Notes: generated by a model from the sequence alone, not told the origin. 64,000 nt of DNA from Mannheimia bovis (GCF_014541205.1 NZ_CP061280.1:1318798-1382797), one strand, 5' to 3'. Counted from the first letter of the stretch, positions 1-10,387 are shown. A program made the numbers and translations.

Positions 1-1
1 A

Positions 2-151
2 ATGGATCCATCACAAACTGTAGGTCAATACTTAAAATCAGTAGGTACTTCAGTAGCTAACTTCATCCGTTTAGAAGTGGGTGAAGGTATCGAGAAAGTT
101 GAAGAAGATTTCGCAGCAGAAGTTGCTAAAATCACTGGCGGTAACGCTTAA
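2..151 (+). CDS. tsf: Elongation factor Ts, C-terminal end (partial)
   Basis: The last 49 codons of a gene that begins before the window; the stop is TAA at 149-151. EF-Ts is the nucleotide exchange factor that regenerates EF-Tu-GTP in translation. The visible tail has the sequence [14 protein letters not shown], then [12 protein letters not shown], ending KITGGNA, which matches the usual EF-Ts C-terminus. The conserved rpsB-tsf-pyrH-frr order supports the call: pyrH and frr follow about 1.8 kb later, but here an oppositely oriented phosphoethanolamine transferase gene sits between tsf and pyrH. A strong intrinsic terminator follows within 20 bases. Confidence 0.93.
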   Translation: MDPSQTVGQYLKSVGTSVANFIRLEVGEGIEKVEEDFAAEVAKITGGNA

Positions 152-170
152 TTCAATCTTTGAGTTGATG

Positions 171-200
171 AAAAAAGCAGGCTTTTGCCTGCTTTTTTGT
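171..200 (+). terminator. Intrinsic terminator of tsf
   Basis: AAAAAAGCAGGC (171-182), loop TTTT, GCCTGCTTTTTT (187-198). It is a perfect 12-bp stem ending in a T-run, 20 bases after the tsf stop codon. Confidence 0.9.
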
Positions 201-239
201 TATCTTTATCTGATGATTGTGCAGAATTGCCATCGTTAT

Positions 240-261
240 GGGGCAAATTGCAATTTGCCCC
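240..261. repeat. Perfect 22-bp palindrome between convergent genes
   Basis: GGGGCAAATTG at 240-250 is followed directly by its exact complement at 251-261, flanked by TTAT and CTATAA. It lies between tsf and the stop of the minus-strand phosphoethanolamine transferase, so it may end that transcript. It also resembles other G-rich intergenic palindromes of this window (56064-56091, 62669-62686). A function as terminator or as a REP-like repeat is inference. Confidence 0.55.
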
Positions 262-273
262 CTATAAGTAGAA

Positions 274-1815
274 TTAATGTGATGGAATAATGACTGCCGG
301 ATCTTCCACAGTGGATTGGGTTTCAATGATTTTTTTCAGTCCATAATCGCTTTTATCACTTTTATTATTAAAGAGATCAAGCTCTTTATCTAACAACACA
401 TTTTCAATTCCAATCCAATTCGCAATACTATTAGTAAAATTTAGTCCTGATTTAAAGGTTTTATAAACATTCCGCTTAGTATCATCACTTGCAATTTTAA
501 ATAGCGGAATATCATAATGTAGTTTACTTCTATCTTTACCATTCTGAATTACGATATTATCTTTAGAAATCTCGTGAGATAAACCGTGATCAGATAAATA
601 GATCATTGAAAAAGTACGTTGGTTTTCCTCATAATTTTTCATTAACAGATCATACACTCGTTTTATAAACTCATCGGTTTTCTTTATTGAGGAAACATAA
701 CAATTCACGTTGAAATAACGCTTTGGTAGCTTGTTGTCGTCAAACATTTTCGGGTAATCGGTTAAACGATCACAGGTAATCGGGTGTGAGCCGTATAAAT
801 GCAAGAAAATAAAACGTTTACCGCTCGCAGGTTCTGTAATTACCTTGCTGAAATGTGGTAGTAACTCAAAATCGCTCACATTGGTATTTAGTGAATCACC
901 TGCTTTGGTAAAGATTTTTACATCGCTTTTATTCCCGATAGAGGAAATTGGCGTATCATAATTGCCTAAATAGCCTTGATTGGAAATCCAATAAGTTTTA
1001 ATACCTGCCGATTTAATTAAATCAACCAGTGTGAGCCCATAATTCGCTTCCCATTTTTCGGTATCAGGCTTAGTTAGCATTAAACGCAATGAGGCAATTG
1101 TATTTGTTCCACCGGAGGTTAAACCGTCAACAAGCGTACCATTTGCCGAGCTCATAAAAGGCGTGTTAGGAATAGGGTAGCCGTAGGCGTGGTGATAATC
1201 CTTCCTTGCACTTTCGCCCATAATCAGCACGTAATCATCATATTTAGCGTTTTCTCCAAGCTTGGATTCTCCCCATTGAGATTCTAAGGTTAAATTATTT
1301 AGTTTCTCCAATTCTTTCGCAACTTTTGTCCCTGAACTGTAAAATTCTTGAAAAAATTTGAATGGAGCAAGTTGAACTAACATTAAAAGAGAAGCGGCTA
1401 TGATAAAAGTCTTATTTTTCAAAAAGTGGATTTGATAAGCATTGGTAATTTTTTTGAAAAAAATAACCGCTAGTACAATCACGATGCCTGCTAAAATATG
1501 CAAAACGGGAAGCTGAGCCAGAAACTCTTTACTCTCCATCATATCGGTTGCGAATACGGAGGCAATATATTCATAGGTCGGCTTACCAAAATTAAGCCCA
1601 ACGGGGGTGTAAAAGGCATAAGCTACACTAATTGGCAATAGTAAAGCGTAATAAGTCCATTTAGAACTGGCTAAGATAATAATTAAAAATACCCCAAATA
1701 GAATTTCAAAGATCGTAGGAGTTGTAAAAAAGCCCGAACCAATAAGCATTAAATAACTGGCAAGTATTGCAAGTAAAAGGGCAATAGTGATGCCGATAAT
1801 TTGTTTTTTTCTCAT
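274..1815 (-). CDS. Phosphoethanolamine transferase (EptA/CptA/Lpt6-type sulfatase-fold enzyme)
   Basis: Predicted inner-membrane enzyme that moves phosphoethanolamine from phosphatidylethanolamine onto lipid A or the lipooligosaccharide core. Five hydrophobic segments lie in residues 8-150, followed by a periplasmic alkaline-phosphatase-type domain. Visible active-site elements are MGESARKDY (Glu201), GGTNTIAS (candidate nucleophile Thr237 or Thr239), HLYGSH (339-344) and YLSDHG (Asp409-His410). These correspond in order and spacing to the zinc ligands and catalytic threonine of the EptA family. At 513 residues it is somewhat shorter than E. coli EptA or CptA. Which acceptor it modifies (lipid A, heptose or KDO) cannot be read from the sequence, so no symbol is given. 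It stands alone, transcribed against its neighbours tsf and pyrH. Confidence 0.85.
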   Translation of the reverse strand: MRKKQIIGITIALLLAILASYLMLIGSGFFTTPTIFEILFGVFLIIILASSKWTYYALLLPISVAYAFYTPVGLNFGKPTYEYIASVFATDMMESKEFLAQLPVLHILAGIVIVLAVIFFKKITNAYQIHFLKNKTFIIAASLLMLVQLAPFKFFQEFYSSGTKVAKELEKLNNLTLESQWGESKLGENAKYDDYVLIMGESARKDYHHAYGYPIPNTPFMSSANGTLVDGLTSGGTNTIASLRLMLTKPDTEKWEANYGLTLVDLIKSAGIKTYWISNQGYLGNYDTPISSIGNKSDVKIFTKAGDSLNTNVSDFELLPHFSKVITEPASGKRFIFLHLYGSHPITCDRLTDYPKMFDDNKLPKRYFNVNCYVSSIKKTDEFIKRVYDLLMKNYEENQRTFSMIYLSDHGLSHEISKDNIVIQNGKDRSKLHYDIPLFKIASDDTKRNVYKTFKSGLNFTNSIANWIGIENVLLDKELDLFNNKSDKSDYGLKKIIETQSTVEDPAVIIPSH

Positions 1816-1833
1816 TTTTGTTAAAATTTTTCG

Positions 1834-1863
1834 GTTTATCGTTTGAGTGGATTGTTCTATAAT
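1834..1863 (+). promoter_or_regulatory. Candidate pyrH promoter
   Basis: A perfect -10 hexamer TATAAT lies at 1858-1863, 45 bases before the pyrH start. The best -35 at the right distance (TTTATC, 1835-1840, spacer 17) is a poor match, so only the -10 is convincing. Confidence 0.45.
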
Positions 1864-1907
1864 AGCGTAATTTTGTGTTTAGTCCATACAGTTAAGAGGC
1901 AAATAAA

Positions 1908-2624
1908 ATGAGCAAACCTATTTACAAGCGAATTCTTCTCAAATTAAGTGGCGAAGCCTTACAAGGCAATGAGGGCTTTGGTATCGATCCATCTATTTTA
2001 GATCGTATGGCGTTAGAGATTAAAGAACTTCTGGCAGAAGGCGTGGAAGTGGGAGTTGTACTGGGTGGCGGTAACTTATTCCGTGGTGCGAAATTAGCTA
2101 AAGCGGGAATGAACCGTGTTGTAGGCGATCATATGGGTATGCTTGCAACGGTGATGAACGGCTTAGCAATGCGAGATGCTTTACATCGTGCGGATGTGAA
2201 TGCAAAATTGATGTCTGCATTCCAATTAAACGGTATTTGCGACACTTACAACTGGTCTGAAGCAATCAAAATGTTGCGTGAAAAACGTGTTGTAATCTTC
2301 TCAGCAGGTACAGGTAGCCCATTCTTTACAACGGATTCTGCAGCTTGCTTACGTGGTATCGAAATTGAAGCTGATGTTGTATTAAAAGCAACAAAGGTAG
2401 ATGGCGTTTATGATAAAGACCCGGCAAAATTTGAAGATGCAAAACTTTATAACCAATTAACCTATGCACAAGTGATTGAAGATGAATTACAAGTAATGGA
2501 CTTAGCGGCATTTACCCTTGCACGAGATCACGGAATGCCAATTCGTGTATTTAATATGGGCAAACCGGGTGCATTGCGTAAAGTGGTATTTGGCACAGAA
2601 GAAGGTACAACCATTTCAGAATAA
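1908..2624 (+). CDS. pyrH: UMP kinase
   Basis: Phosphorylates UMP to UDP with ATP, the first dedicated kinase step of pyrimidine nucleotide synthesis; a cytosolic hexamer of the amino-acid-kinase fold. The protein is 238 residues, close to the usual 240. Visible motifs: [12 protein letters not shown] near the N-terminus (phosphate-binding lysine), GGGNLFRG near residue 53, [13 protein letters not shown] near 132 and [13 protein letters not shown] near 160. The start has AGAGGC upstream. It is followed by frr after 49 bases, the conserved pyrH-frr pair, and is probably co-transcribed with it. Confidence 0.97.
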   Translation: MSKPIYKRILLKLSGEALQGNEGFGIDPSILDRMALEIKELLAEGVEVGVVLGGGNLFRGAKLAKAGMNRVVGDHMGMLATVMNGLAMRDALHRADVNAKLMSAFQLNGICDTYNWSEAIKMLREKRVVIFSAGTGSPFFTTDSAACLRGIEIEADVVLKATKVDGVYDKDPAKFEDAKLYNQLTYAQVIEDELQVMDLAAFTLARDHGMPIRVFNMGKPGALRKVVFGTEEGTTISE

Positions 2625-2673
2625 TTTCTTTCCCTGTTTTTAACTCTGTTTTAAGTAAAAGGATAAACAATCA

Positions 2674-3231
2674 ATGATTAATGAAATCAAAAAAGATACA
2701 CAAGATCGTATGGAAAAAAGCCTTGAGGCTTTAAAAGGTCATATTGCTAAAATTCGCACCGGTCGTGCACAGCCGTCTTTATTAGATGCTATCCAAGTAG
2801 AATACTATGGTTCTGCAACACCTTTACGCCAAGTGGCTAATGTAGTAGCAGAAGATGCTCGTACATTAGCGGTAAACGTATTCGATAAATCACTGATTTC
2901 AGCGGTAGAAAAAGCGATCTTAACTTCAGATTTAGGTTTAAATCCATCATCTGCAGGTACGACTATTCGTGTGCCGCTTCCCCCATTAACAGAAGAACGC
3001 CGCCGTGAATTAATTAAAATCGTAAAAGGTGAAGGCGAGCAAGGCAAAGTAGCAATTCGTAATGTCCGCCGTGATGCAAATGACCAAATCAAAGCATTAT
3101 TAAAAGATAAAGAAATCAGCGAAAACGAGCAACATAAAGCTGAAGAAGATATTCAAAAAATCACCGATACTTTCATCAAAAAAGTTGATGAAGTATTAGC
3201 AGCAAAAGAGAAAGAATTATTAGATTTCTAA
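2674..3231 (+). CDS. frr: Ribosome recycling factor
   Basis: RRF splits post-termination ribosomes together with EF-G. The protein is 185 residues, exactly the usual length. It shows the conserved [12 protein letters not shown] stretch (about residues 26-38), the [15 protein letters not shown] segment in the middle, and the long helical C-terminal part ending EKELLDF. The start is preceded by AAAGGAT. A USS-paired terminator follows immediately, closing the pyrH-frr unit. Confidence 0.97.
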   Translation: MINEIKKDTQDRMEKSLEALKGHIAKIRTGRAQPSLLDAIQVEYYGSATPLRQVANVVAEDARTLAVNVFDKSLISAVEKAILTSDLGLNPSSAGTTIRVPLPPLTEERRRELIKIVKGEGEQGKVAIRNVRRDANDQIKALLKDKEISENEQHKAEEDIQKITDTFIKKVDEVLAAKEKELLDF

Positions 3232-3254
3232 TTTGTAAATTTAATACTAAAAAT

Positions 3255-3292
3255 GACCGCTTGTGTGTTTTAACCGCACAAGCGGTCTTTTT
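3255..3292 (+). terminator. frr terminator built from two facing uptake sequences
   Basis: GACCGCTTGTG (3255-3265) pairs with CACAAGCGGTC (3277-3287), followed by TTTTT. Both arms contain the Apl-type USS (3256-3264 complement, 3278-3286 direct). A hairpin plus T-run makes a plausible intrinsic terminator. Confidence 0.85.
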
Positions 3293-3389
3293 GTTGAGCT
3301 TTTTTGCAAAAATAGTAAAGCAGAGCAGGAATAGAATTTGTTAAAATAACCATCTAGAAAAATAAGTAAATCGTCTTTAGAGGAAAAGA

Positions 3390-6302
3390 ATGTTTTTAGT
3401 CGGTCAGCGTTGGCTAAGTGAATCGGAAAATAATTTAGGTTTAGGTATTGTGAAAGCGGCGGATCATCGCACTGTTACCATTAACTTCCCTGCAGCAGAA
3501 GAAGAGCGAGTTTATGCCATTTCTGTTGCCCCATTGACCCGTGTGCAGTTTCAAGCAGGTGATAGAATTAATAGCCTTGAAGGCTGGCAGCTTGATGTTA
3601 CGGATGTAGTTGAAAATCAAGGCGTTGCGATTTATTTGGGAAAAAGGGTCGATAATGGAGAAGAAGCTGTTTTGCCTGAAATGCAACTCGATCACAAAAT
3701 TAGTTTTAGCAAACCGCAAGATAGACTTTTTTCTGCACAAATTGATCGTAGCGATCGTTTTGCGTTACGTTTTCGAGCATTAGAACATCAGCAAGCTCAA
3801 TATCAATCTCCTTTGAGAGGTTTGCGTGGTATTCGAGCCAGTCTAATTCCCCATCAATTACATATTGCCAAAGAGGTGGGGCAGCGTTTATCTCCTCGTG
3901 TTTTACTTGCTGATGAAGTAGGTTTAGGAAAAACTATTGAAGCGGGAATGATTTTGCAACAACAGCTTTTCAGTGGAAGAGCAGAACGTGTTTTGGTGCT
4001 TGTGCCGGAAAGTCTACAACATCAATGGTTGGTGGAAATGCTCCGCCGTTTTAGTCTCAAATTTTCGCTATTTGATGAAGAACGTTGTAGTGATTTTGAT
4101 AAGGAAGATGAAAACGGTGAGAACGCCAGCGAGAATCCATTTGAAAGTGAATCTTTAGTGATTACTTCACTGAACTGGTTGGAAACCGCACCACAGCGAG
4201 CAAAACAGGTGCTTGATGCCGACTGGGATTTATTGATTGTAGATGAGGCTCATCACTTAGAGTGGTCTGAAGAGAAAGCCTCTGCCGGCTATCAATTTGT
4301 AGAGCAGTTAGCTAAACAGATACCTTCAGTATTGCTTTTAACGGCAACCCCTGAGCAATTAGGGCAAGAGAGCCATTTTGCTCGTTTAGCATTATTAGAT
4401 CCGGATCGCTTTTATGACTACAACAGCTTTGTAGCAGAACAAACGCAATATCAGCCCGTTGCGGATGCGGTGGCGACATTATTAAATGATAAGCCTCTCA
4501 CAAATGACGAGCAGAATACCATCGCAGAATTGTTAAGCGAGCAAGATACTGAACCGATGTTCCGTGCGATTAATAGTAAAAAATCGGACGAAAATGACCG
4601 CTTGCAAGCCAGACAAGAGCTGATTGGTGAGCTGATTGATCGACACGGCACAAGCCGCGTGTTGTTTAGAAATACCCGCCAAGGGGTGAAAGGCTTCCCT
4701 CATCGTGAATATCACCAAATCAGTTTGGAAATACCGAAACAATACCAAAATGCGTTAAAAGTGATGGGAATGATGGGCGGTGTGAGCCAAACGGATTTGC
4801 TTTATCCTGAATACTTATTTCAGCGAATGAACCCGAATGCAAAATGGACGGAGTTTGACCCACGTATTGAGTGGCTAATAACCTTCTTAAAAAATCATCG
4901 TGAAGAAAAAGTGTTGGTTATCTGCCAACAAGCGGATACTGCAATTGCGTTAGAGCAGGTGTTGCGTGAGCGTGAGGCAATTCGCTCGGCAGTATTCCAC
5001 GAGAAAATGTCGATTGTGGAGCGTGATAAAGCGGCTACTTATTTTGCCCAACAAGAAGAGGGAGCTCAAGTGCTGATTAGCTCAAGCATTGGTTCAGAAG
5101 GGCGTAACTTCCAATTTGCGAAAGATTTAGTACTGTTTAACTTGCCGAATAACCCTGATTTACTTGAGCAAAGTATCGGGCGATTAGACCGTATCGGGCA
5201 GAAAAATGATATTCAAATTTATGTGCCTTGTTTTAATTTATCGGCTCAGCAAATGTTGGCGGAATGGTATCACAAAGGCTTAAATGCGTTTGAAGAAACT
5301 TGTCCGATGGGAACAGCGATTTTCCGTGAATTTAATGAAGAACTACAAGGTTTCTTGAAAAATCCTGAATTTTCAGAGAAATTAGATGACTTTTTAGCGA
5401 AAACGCATAAACGCCAACAACAATTGAAAGCAGAATTAGAAAAAGGACGAGACAGATTATTAGAACTCAACTCTAATGGTGGGGAAGAAGCTCAACAGCT
5501 TGCAGTAGATATTGCCAAAGAAGATAATAATCCGCATCTTGTGAATTTTGCTCTGAATTTATTTGATGTCATCGGCTTAGAGCAAGAAGATTTAGGTGAG
5601 CAGAGCATTGTGATTAGCCCAACAGGGCATATGTTAGTACCGGATTTCCCGGGGCTTTCGGAAGAAGGAACAACTATTACCTTTGACCGTGCATTAGCCC
5701 TAATGCGTGAGGACGTAGAATTTCTTACTTGGGATCATCCGATGATCCGTAATGGGATTGATTTAATTACTTCCGGCGATATTGGTAAATCAGCTGTTTC
5801 TTTGCTGGTGAATAATAAATTACCTGCCGGTACATTATTACTCGAAGCCATTTATATTGTGGAAGCTCAAGCACCGAAAGGACTAAATTTAACACGTTTC
5901 TTGCCACCTACACCAATTCGTATTTTAGTTGATAATAAAGGTAATAACATTGCCCAACAAGTTTCCTTTGCAGGGCTTGAACGCCAGTTAAAGCCTGTGA
6001 ATAAACAGATGGCAAATAAAATTGCTAAAATGGCACGGGCAGATATTGAAAAGCTGATTAAAGCAAGTGAAAAAGCGGTGTTGCCTCAAGTACAAGAAGT
6101 GATTGAAACAGCAACATTTGAGGCAAATTGCAAATTAAAGGCAGAATTACACCGCTTGGAATCCCTGAAAATGGTGAATAAAAATATCCGAGCTGATGAA
6201 GTGGACGCTTTGGAACAGCAGCTAAATGAAACCTTAGCCCAGCTTGAAACCGCAAATTACCGCTTGGACTGTTTGCGTGTGATTGTGAGTAATAAAGAGT
6301 AG
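3390..6302 (+). CDS. rapA: RNA polymerase-associated ATPase RapA
   Basis: SWI2/SNF2-type ATPase that binds RNA polymerase and helps it recycle after transcription. At 970 residues it matches E. coli RapA (968). The N-terminal Tudor-like region begins [19 protein letters not shown]. The Walker A motif is [16 protein letters not shown] (about residue 174 on) and the DEAH box lies in [21 protein letters not shown] forms motif III, and the second helicase lobe contains [14 protein letters not shown] and IGRLDRIGQ, the arginine-finger motif VI. The start ATG is preceded by TAGAGGAAAAG. rluA follows 12 bases downstream, suggesting an operon as in E. coli. Confidence 0.97.
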   Translation: MFLVGQRWLSESENNLGLGIVKAADHRTVTINFPAAEEERVYAISVAPLTRVQFQAGDRINSLEGWQLDVTDVVENQGVAIYLGKRVDNGEEAVLPEMQLDHKISFSKPQDRLFSAQIDRSDRFALRFRALEHQQAQYQSPLRGLRGIRASLIPHQLHIAKEVGQRLSPRVLLADEVGLGKTIEAGMILQQQLFSGRAERVLVLVPESLQHQWLVEMLRRFSLKFSLFDEERCSDFDKEDENGENASENPFESESLVITSLNWLETAPQRAKQVLDADWDLLIVDEAHHLEWSEEKASAGYQFVEQLAKQIPSVLLLTATPEQLGQESHFARLALLDPDRFYDYNSFVAEQTQYQPVADAVATLLNDKPLTNDEQNTIAELLSEQDTEPMFRAINSKKSDENDRLQARQELIGELIDRHGTSRVLFRNTRQGVKGFPHREYHQISLEIPKQYQNALKVMGMMGGVSQTDLLYPEYLFQRMNPNAKWTEFDPRIEWLITFLKNHREEKVLVICQQADTAIALEQVLREREAIRSAVFHEKMSIVERDKAATYFAQQEEGAQVLISSSIGSEGRNFQFAKDLVLFNLPNNPDLLEQSIGRLDRIGQKNDIQIYVPCFNLSAQQMLAEWYHKGLNAFEETCPMGTAIFREFNEELQGFLKNPEFSEKLDDFLAKTHKRQQQLKAELEKGRDRLLELNSNGGEEAQQLAVDIAKEDNNPHLVNFALNLFDVIGLEQEDLGEQSIVISPTGHMLVPDFPGLSEEGTTITFDRALALMREDVEFLTWDHPMIRNGIDLITSGDIGKSAVSLLVNNKLPAGTLLLEAIYIVEAQAPKGLNLTRFLPPTPIRILVDNKGNNIAQQVSFAGLERQLKPVNKQMANKIAKMARADIEKLIKASEKAVLPQVQEVIETATFEANCKLKAELHRLESLKMVNKNIRADEVDALEQQLNETLAQLETANYRLDCLRVIVSNKE

Positions 6303-6314
6303 CTTAAATATAAT

Positions 6315-6983
6315 ATGGCATTAATTGAATATAACCCACCGCTTGAGCCTTTTTTAGATGAGGTTTACCGCGATAACCATATTTTAGTGATTAACAAACC
6401 AAGCGGATTGCTGTCGGTTCCGGGTAATCGCCCCGAATATTTTGACAGTGCGATGACCCGCATTCAGAAAAAATATGGCTTTACCGAGCCGGCTCACCGT
6501 TTGGATATGGCAACAAGCGGTATTATTTTGTTCGCACTTAGCAAAGCGGCGGAGAAAGAGCTAAAACGCCAGTTTCGTGATCGTGAGCCGAAAAAGCACT
6601 ATATTGCGTTACTTTGGGGCAAATTAGGTGAGAAAGTGGGCGATAAAGGCGAGATGAATTTCCCACTTATTTGTGATTGGGAAAACCGCCCACGCCAAAA
6701 AATTTGCTATGAGCGAGGTAAAAAAGCCATCACGCATTATGAAATTTTGGCTCATAACGCCAATAATACGACCAGGGTGAAATTAACGCCGATTACCGGT
6801 CGTTCGCATCAGTTGCGGGTGCATAGTTTGGCATTAGGGCATCCTATTATTGGGGATAAATTTTATGCTAATCCGTTAGCGAAGAGCTTATCGCCTCGTT
6901 TATGTTTACACGCTGAGTTGTTAACCATTACTCACCCGATTACGGGGAAGGCAATGACTTTTACCGCCGAGCCGGATTTCTAA
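6315..6983 (+). CDS. rluA: 23S rRNA U746 / tRNA U32 pseudouridine synthase RluA
   Basis: Isomerises U746 of 23S rRNA and U32 of several tRNAs to pseudouridine. The catalytic motif HRLDMATSG is present with the nucleophile Asp64 at the same number as in E. coli RluA. The protein is 222 residues. Other family motifs are INKPSGLLSVPG (27-38) and TPITGRSHQLRVH near residue 156. The gene follows rapA by 12 bases. Its stop codon (ending 6983) abuts the stop of the convergent ampD with no spacer, so no separate terminator is possible between them. Confidence 0.95.
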   Translation: MALIEYNPPLEPFLDEVYRDNHILVINKPSGLLSVPGNRPEYFDSAMTRIQKKYGFTEPAHRLDMATSGIILFALSKAAEKELKRQFRDREPKKHYIALLWGKLGEKVGDKGEMNFPLICDWENRPRQKICYERGKKAITHYEILAHNANNTTRVKLTPITGRSHQLRVHSLALGHPIIGDKFYANPLAKSLSPRLCLHAELLTITHPITGKAMTFTAEPDF

Positions 6984-7535
6984 CTATCTCAACAGGCTTC
7001 TGTAGTATTTCCAATCGAAATATTGCCCTGGGTCGATTTTGCGTTCTGGGGCAATATTGCTATGCCCTGTGATTCTCTCATCGGTAATTTGTGGGTAGCT
7101 TTTCTGAATAACTTGCGTGAGTTTCGCCAACGATTGATATTGTGCTTTGGTAAAGGGTTGATTATTACTCCCTTCTAGTTCAATACCAATCGAGTATTCA
7201 TTACATTTTTCCCGCCCCTCAAAGCAAGACACTCCGGCGTGCCACGCCATATCATTAAAATTGACATATTGAGTAATTTCGCCTTTACGATTAATTAAAC
7301 AATGGGCAGATACTCGAAGATCTTGGATTTCTTCAAAATAAGGGTGAAGAGTTGGGTCAAGTTTGCCTTGAAAAAAAAGATCGATAAAATTCCCACCAAA
7401 TTCTTCAGGGGGAAGGCTAATATAGTGAATAACCAATAATGAAATATCATTTTCACTCGGGCGTTGGCTAAAATGGGGAGAGGGGACTTGTTTTTGATGA
7501 ACTAAACAGCCGTTCTGAATTTTCAATTTTTGCAT
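6984..7535 (-). CDS. ampD: 1,6-anhydro-N-acetylmuramyl-L-alanine amidase AmpD
   Basis: Cytosolic zinc amidase that cleaves the stem peptide from anhydro-muropeptides during cell-wall recycling. The protein is 183 residues. Zinc ligands are His37 (in LLVIHYIS), His158 (in TGHSNI) and Asp168 (in KIDPGQYFDW), with the catalytic Glu119 region YSIGIELEG; these align with His34, His154, Asp164 and Glu116 of Citrobacter AmpD. No signal peptide, as expected for the cytosolic form. It runs convergently into rluA and divergently from rlmJ with a 64-base shared upstream region. No ampE is seen beside it. Confidence 0.95.
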   Translation of the reverse strand: MQKLKIQNGCLVHQKQVPSPHFSQRPSENDISLLVIHYISLPPEEFGGNFIDLFFQGKLDPTLHPYFEEIQDLRVSAHCLINRKGEITQYVNFNDMAWHAGVSCFEGREKCNEYSIGIELEGSNNQPFTKAQYQSLAKLTQVIQKSYPQITDERITGHSNIAPERKIDPGQYFDWKYYRSLLR

Positions 7536-7599
7536 AGTTTAAATAGGGTAAATACGGTAAAATTACGTCTAACTATATTTTACAAGAAAAGAGAAAATT

Positions 7600-8442
7600 A
7601 TGCTCAGTTATCGCCACAGTTTCCACGCAGGCAACCACGCAGATGTGTTAAAACATATCGTTCAACTTTTGATTTTACGTTCATTAAAAGAGAAAGAGAA
7701 AGGCTTTCTTTATCTTGATACTCACTCGGGTGTTGGGCGTTACAGTTTGCTGAGCTTTGAATCCGAAAAAACAGGGGAATATTTAGAAGGTATTGCCCGC
7801 CTGTGGGAACGTAATGATTTGCCTGAAGAAATCGCTTTATACATTGATGAACTGAAGAAAATTAATCGTGGCGGAAAACTCAAATATTACGCAGGTTCGC
7901 CGCTATTAGCGGTTCAGCAGTTACGTGAGCAAGACCGAGCGATTTTGACCGAACTTCACCCTAACGATTTCCCATTATTACGCCAAGAATTTGCCAAAAT
8001 GAAAAATGTGCAAACTAAGCGTGAAAATGGTTTTCAGCAGTTAAAATCAGCATTACCGCCGAAAGAACGCAGAGGCTTTGTGCTAATCGATCCACCTTAT
8101 GAACTAAAAGAGGATTATGAATTGGTGGTGCAAGCGATTGAAGAAGGTTATAAACGTTTTGCGACAGGCGTGTATGCGATTTGGTATCCGGTAGTATTAC
8201 GCCAACATACTAAACGCATTGTGCGTGGTTTGCAGGAAACCGGCATTCGCAAAATTCTGCAAATTGAATTAGCGGTTCGCCCTGATAGTGATCAACGAGG
8301 GATGACCGCAAGTGGTATGATTGTGATCAACCCACCTTGGCAGCTTGAACAACAGATGAAAAATATTCTGCCTTACTTAACCGAGGTTCTAGTGCCGGAG
8401 GGTACCGGCTCGTGGACGGTGGAGTGGATTACGCCAGAGTAA
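7600..8442 (+). CDS. rlmJ: 23S rRNA (adenine2030-N6)-methyltransferase RlmJ
   Basis: SAM-dependent enzyme that methylates A2030 of 23S rRNA. The protein is 280 residues, as in E. coli. Motifs: FHAGNHADVLKH at 8-19, the SAM-binding YLDTHSGVGRYSL at 38-50 and the amino-methyltransferase signature DPPYE at 164-168. The final part, MIVINPPWQLEQQM, is typical of the family. The gene is divergent from ampD and is followed 57 bases later by pyrE, with which it may share transcription. Confidence 0.95.
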   Translation: MLSYRHSFHAGNHADVLKHIVQLLILRSLKEKEKGFLYLDTHSGVGRYSLLSFESEKTGEYLEGIARLWERNDLPEEIALYIDELKKINRGGKLKYYAGSPLLAVQQLREQDRAILTELHPNDFPLLRQEFAKMKNVQTKRENGFQQLKSALPPKERRGFVLIDPPYELKEDYELVVQAIEEGYKRFATGVYAIWYPVVLRQHTKRIVRGLQETGIRKILQIELAVRPDSDQRGMTASGMIVINPPWQLEQQMKNILPYLTEVLVPEGTGSWTVEWITPE

Positions 8443-8473
8443 TTTATACAAAGTAAAATTTTTGAGAAAAATA

Positions 8474-8482
8474 ACCGCTTGT
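8474..8482 (-). repeat. DNA uptake signal sequence (ACCGCTTGT)
   Basis: Complement of the Apl-type USS, placed in the rlmJ-pyrE gap just before the pyrE ribosome binding site. Confidence 0.8.
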
Positions 8483-8499
8483 CAGAACAGGAAAAAACG

Positions 8500-9141
8500 A
8501 TGCAACAATATAAACACGACTTTATCGAATTTGCCCTCAGCCGCAATGTTTTAAAATTTGGCGAATTTACCCTAAAATCAGGCAGAATCAGCCCTTATTT
8601 CTTCAATGCAGGGCTTTTTAACACCGGGCGTGATTTAGCCAAATTAGGGGAATATTACGCACAGGCAATTCAAGCCTCAAACATTGAGTATGACGTACTG
8701 TTTGGTCCGGCTTATAAAGGCATTCCGATTGCAACTACAGTGGCGGTTGCCCTTGCTAATCAATTCGATGTGGATAAACCTTGCTGCTTTAACCGCAAAG
8801 AGGCGAAAGATCACGGTGAAGGTGGCAACTTAATCGGTGCACCTCTTAGAGGTAAAATTTTATTGGTTGATGATGTGATTACCGCAGGCACGGCAATTCG
8901 TGAATCAATGGAAATTATTAATGCAAACAATGCTGAACTTGCCGGTGTGTTAATTGCGTTAAACCGTAAAGAAAAGGGCAAAGGCGAACTTTCTGCGATT
9001 CAAGAAGTGGAACGTGATTACGGTTGCCAAGTGTTCTCGATTGTGGATTTTGATGATTTAGTGACCTTTATCGAAAAATCGCCTCAATACGCCCCTTATT
9101 TGCCAAAAATGCGTGAATATCGTGAAAAATATGGTGTGTAA
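8500..9141 (+). CDS. pyrE: Orotate phosphoribosyltransferase
   Basis: Joins orotate and PRPP to give OMP in de novo pyrimidine synthesis. I chose the ATG at 8500 (213 aa, [14 protein letters not shown]) because it has an AGGAAAA ribosome site 6 bases upstream, and the length equals E. coli PyrE. An in-frame TTG at 8479 would add seven residues, but it overlaps a USS and has no ribosome site. Visible motifs: [34 protein letters not shown], and the PRPP loop [17 protein letters not shown]. pyrH, pyrD and prs, also in this window, act in the same pathway but lie in other transcription units. Confidence 0.96.
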   Translation: MQQYKHDFIEFALSRNVLKFGEFTLKSGRISPYFFNAGLFNTGRDLAKLGEYYAQAIQASNIEYDVLFGPAYKGIPIATTVAVALANQFDVDKPCCFNRKEAKDHGEGGNLIGAPLRGKILLVDDVITAGTAIRESMEIINANNAELAGVLIALNRKEKGKGELSAIQEVERDYGCQVFSIVDFDDLVTFIEKSPQYAPYLPKMREYREKYGV

Positions 9142-9298
9142 AGTTTTGCAGAAATAAGACCGCTTGTATCACTGTAGTATGAATAATTTTCATCTTTGGC
9201 TGAGATTTTTTCAGCTTAAAAGCGGATAAATTCATTGTTCGGTTTCCATAATTGACTTAGCATACAAACATCAATAATAAACGAGTTGGAGAAACACA

Positions 9299-10387
9299 AT
9301 GACGGACAAAAAATTACCTTTTCACGCAGATACAGTGGGTTCATATTTACGCTCAGATGCTTGGAAAAAAGCTCATTCTGACTATAAAGAAGGCAAAATT
9401 TCACTTGAAGAGCGTGATGAAATTGTAGAAACAGAAGTAAAAAAATTAGTGCAAGCTCAGTTAGATGCAGGCATTCAAGTGGTTACAGATGGCGAATATC
9501 ATCGTTCTTGGTGGCATATTGATTTCTTAGAAAATCTGAATGGCATTGAGGGCTATGTGCCGGAAAAAGCCTATGCGTTTAAAGGGGTTGAAGTTCGTCC
9601 TTACAACACACGTTGTTGTGGCAAAGTGTCGTGGAATCCAAACCACCCGTTTATTGAGCATTTCAAAAAATTTAATGCCATTGTAGATGGGCGTGCGGTA
9701 GCGAAATTTACCATTCCAAGCCCGAACCAGTTGATGTATCCGGTTCAATGGGATCACGGTATTTACCCAAATCGTGAAGCATTTGCAAAAGATGTGCAAC
9801 AAGCCTACAAAGAAGCCATTAAAGCCTTTTACGATGCGGGTTGTCGCTATTTACAAATTGATGATGTGTATTGGGGCTCATTGTGTAATAACTTTGGGCA
9901 GCCGAGTTTTGAAGCGGATAAAGCTCAAGCAGTTGCCAATATTCAAGCCATTTTAGCCGATAAACCAGAAGATCTGATTATTACTACTCACGTTTGCCGT
10001 GGTAACTATAAATCGTCTTATCTATTAACAGGAGCTTATGATCCAATCGCTGATGGTTTATTTGCTCAAACCAACTATGATGGTTATTTCTTAGAATATG
10101 ATGATGAACGTTCAGGCGGTTTTGAGCCGTTAAAACATTTCGCTAACAATAAAGGGCGTGTGGTGTTAGGCTTAATCAGCTCAAAATTCCCTGAATTAGA
10201 AGATAAGGAAGCTATCAAAGCTCGCATTGCTGAAGCTGCACAATATGTGCCGTTAGAGCAACTTTGCCTAAGTCCACAATGTGGTTTTGCCTCAACAGAG
10301 GAAGGCAATATTATGTCTGAAGCTCAACAGTGGGCGAAAGTTCGCTTTGTGGAGGAAATCGCCAAAGAAGTTTGGGGTGAGGATTAA
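9299..10387 (+). CDS. MetE-family (cobalamin-independent) methyltransferase, C-terminal-domain type
   Basis: Protein of 362 residues related to the catalytic half of cobalamin-independent methionine synthase, like Bacillus YxjG/YxjH. Such proteins probably methylate homocysteine, but their methyl donor is not settled. The zinc site is visible as HVCRGN (His231, Cys233) and SPQCGF (Cys328), with an acidic candidate ligand near FLEYDDE (Glu266). An N-terminal stretch DTVGSYLRS and TDGEYHRSWW belong to the same fold. The long N-terminal folate-binding half of full MetE is absent. The gene lies tail-to-tail with metC, which makes homocysteine. I see no MetJ boxes or SAM riboswitch upstream. Confidence 0.85.
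   Translation: MTDKKLPFHADTVGSYLRSDAWKKAHSDYKEGKISLEERDEIVETEVKKLVQAQLDAGIQVVTDGEYHRSWWHIDFLENLNGIEGYVPEKAYAFKGVEVRPYNTRCCGKVSWNPNHPFIEHFKKFNAIVDGRAVAKFTIPSPNQLMYPVQWDHGIYPNREAFAKDVQQAYKEAIKAFYDAGCRYLQIDDVYWGSLCNNFGQPSFEADKAQAVANIQAILADKPEDLIITTHVCRGNYKSSYLLTGAYDPIADGLFAQTNYDGYFLEYDDERSGGFEPLKHFANNKGRVVLGLISSKFPELEDKEAIKARIAEAAQYVPLEQLCLSPQCGFASTEEGNIMSEAQQWAKVRFVEEIAKEVWGED

Noticed and set aside
8479-8499. TTG start of pyrE at 8479
   Set aside because: It overlaps a USS, lacks a ribosome site and adds residues absent from other PyrE proteins; ATG 8500 is better.
9142-9298. SAM riboswitch or MetJ boxes before the MetE-like gene
   Set aside because: No AGACGTCT-like repeats and no riboswitch-like stem set; only a short GCTGA/TCAGC hairpin is visible.
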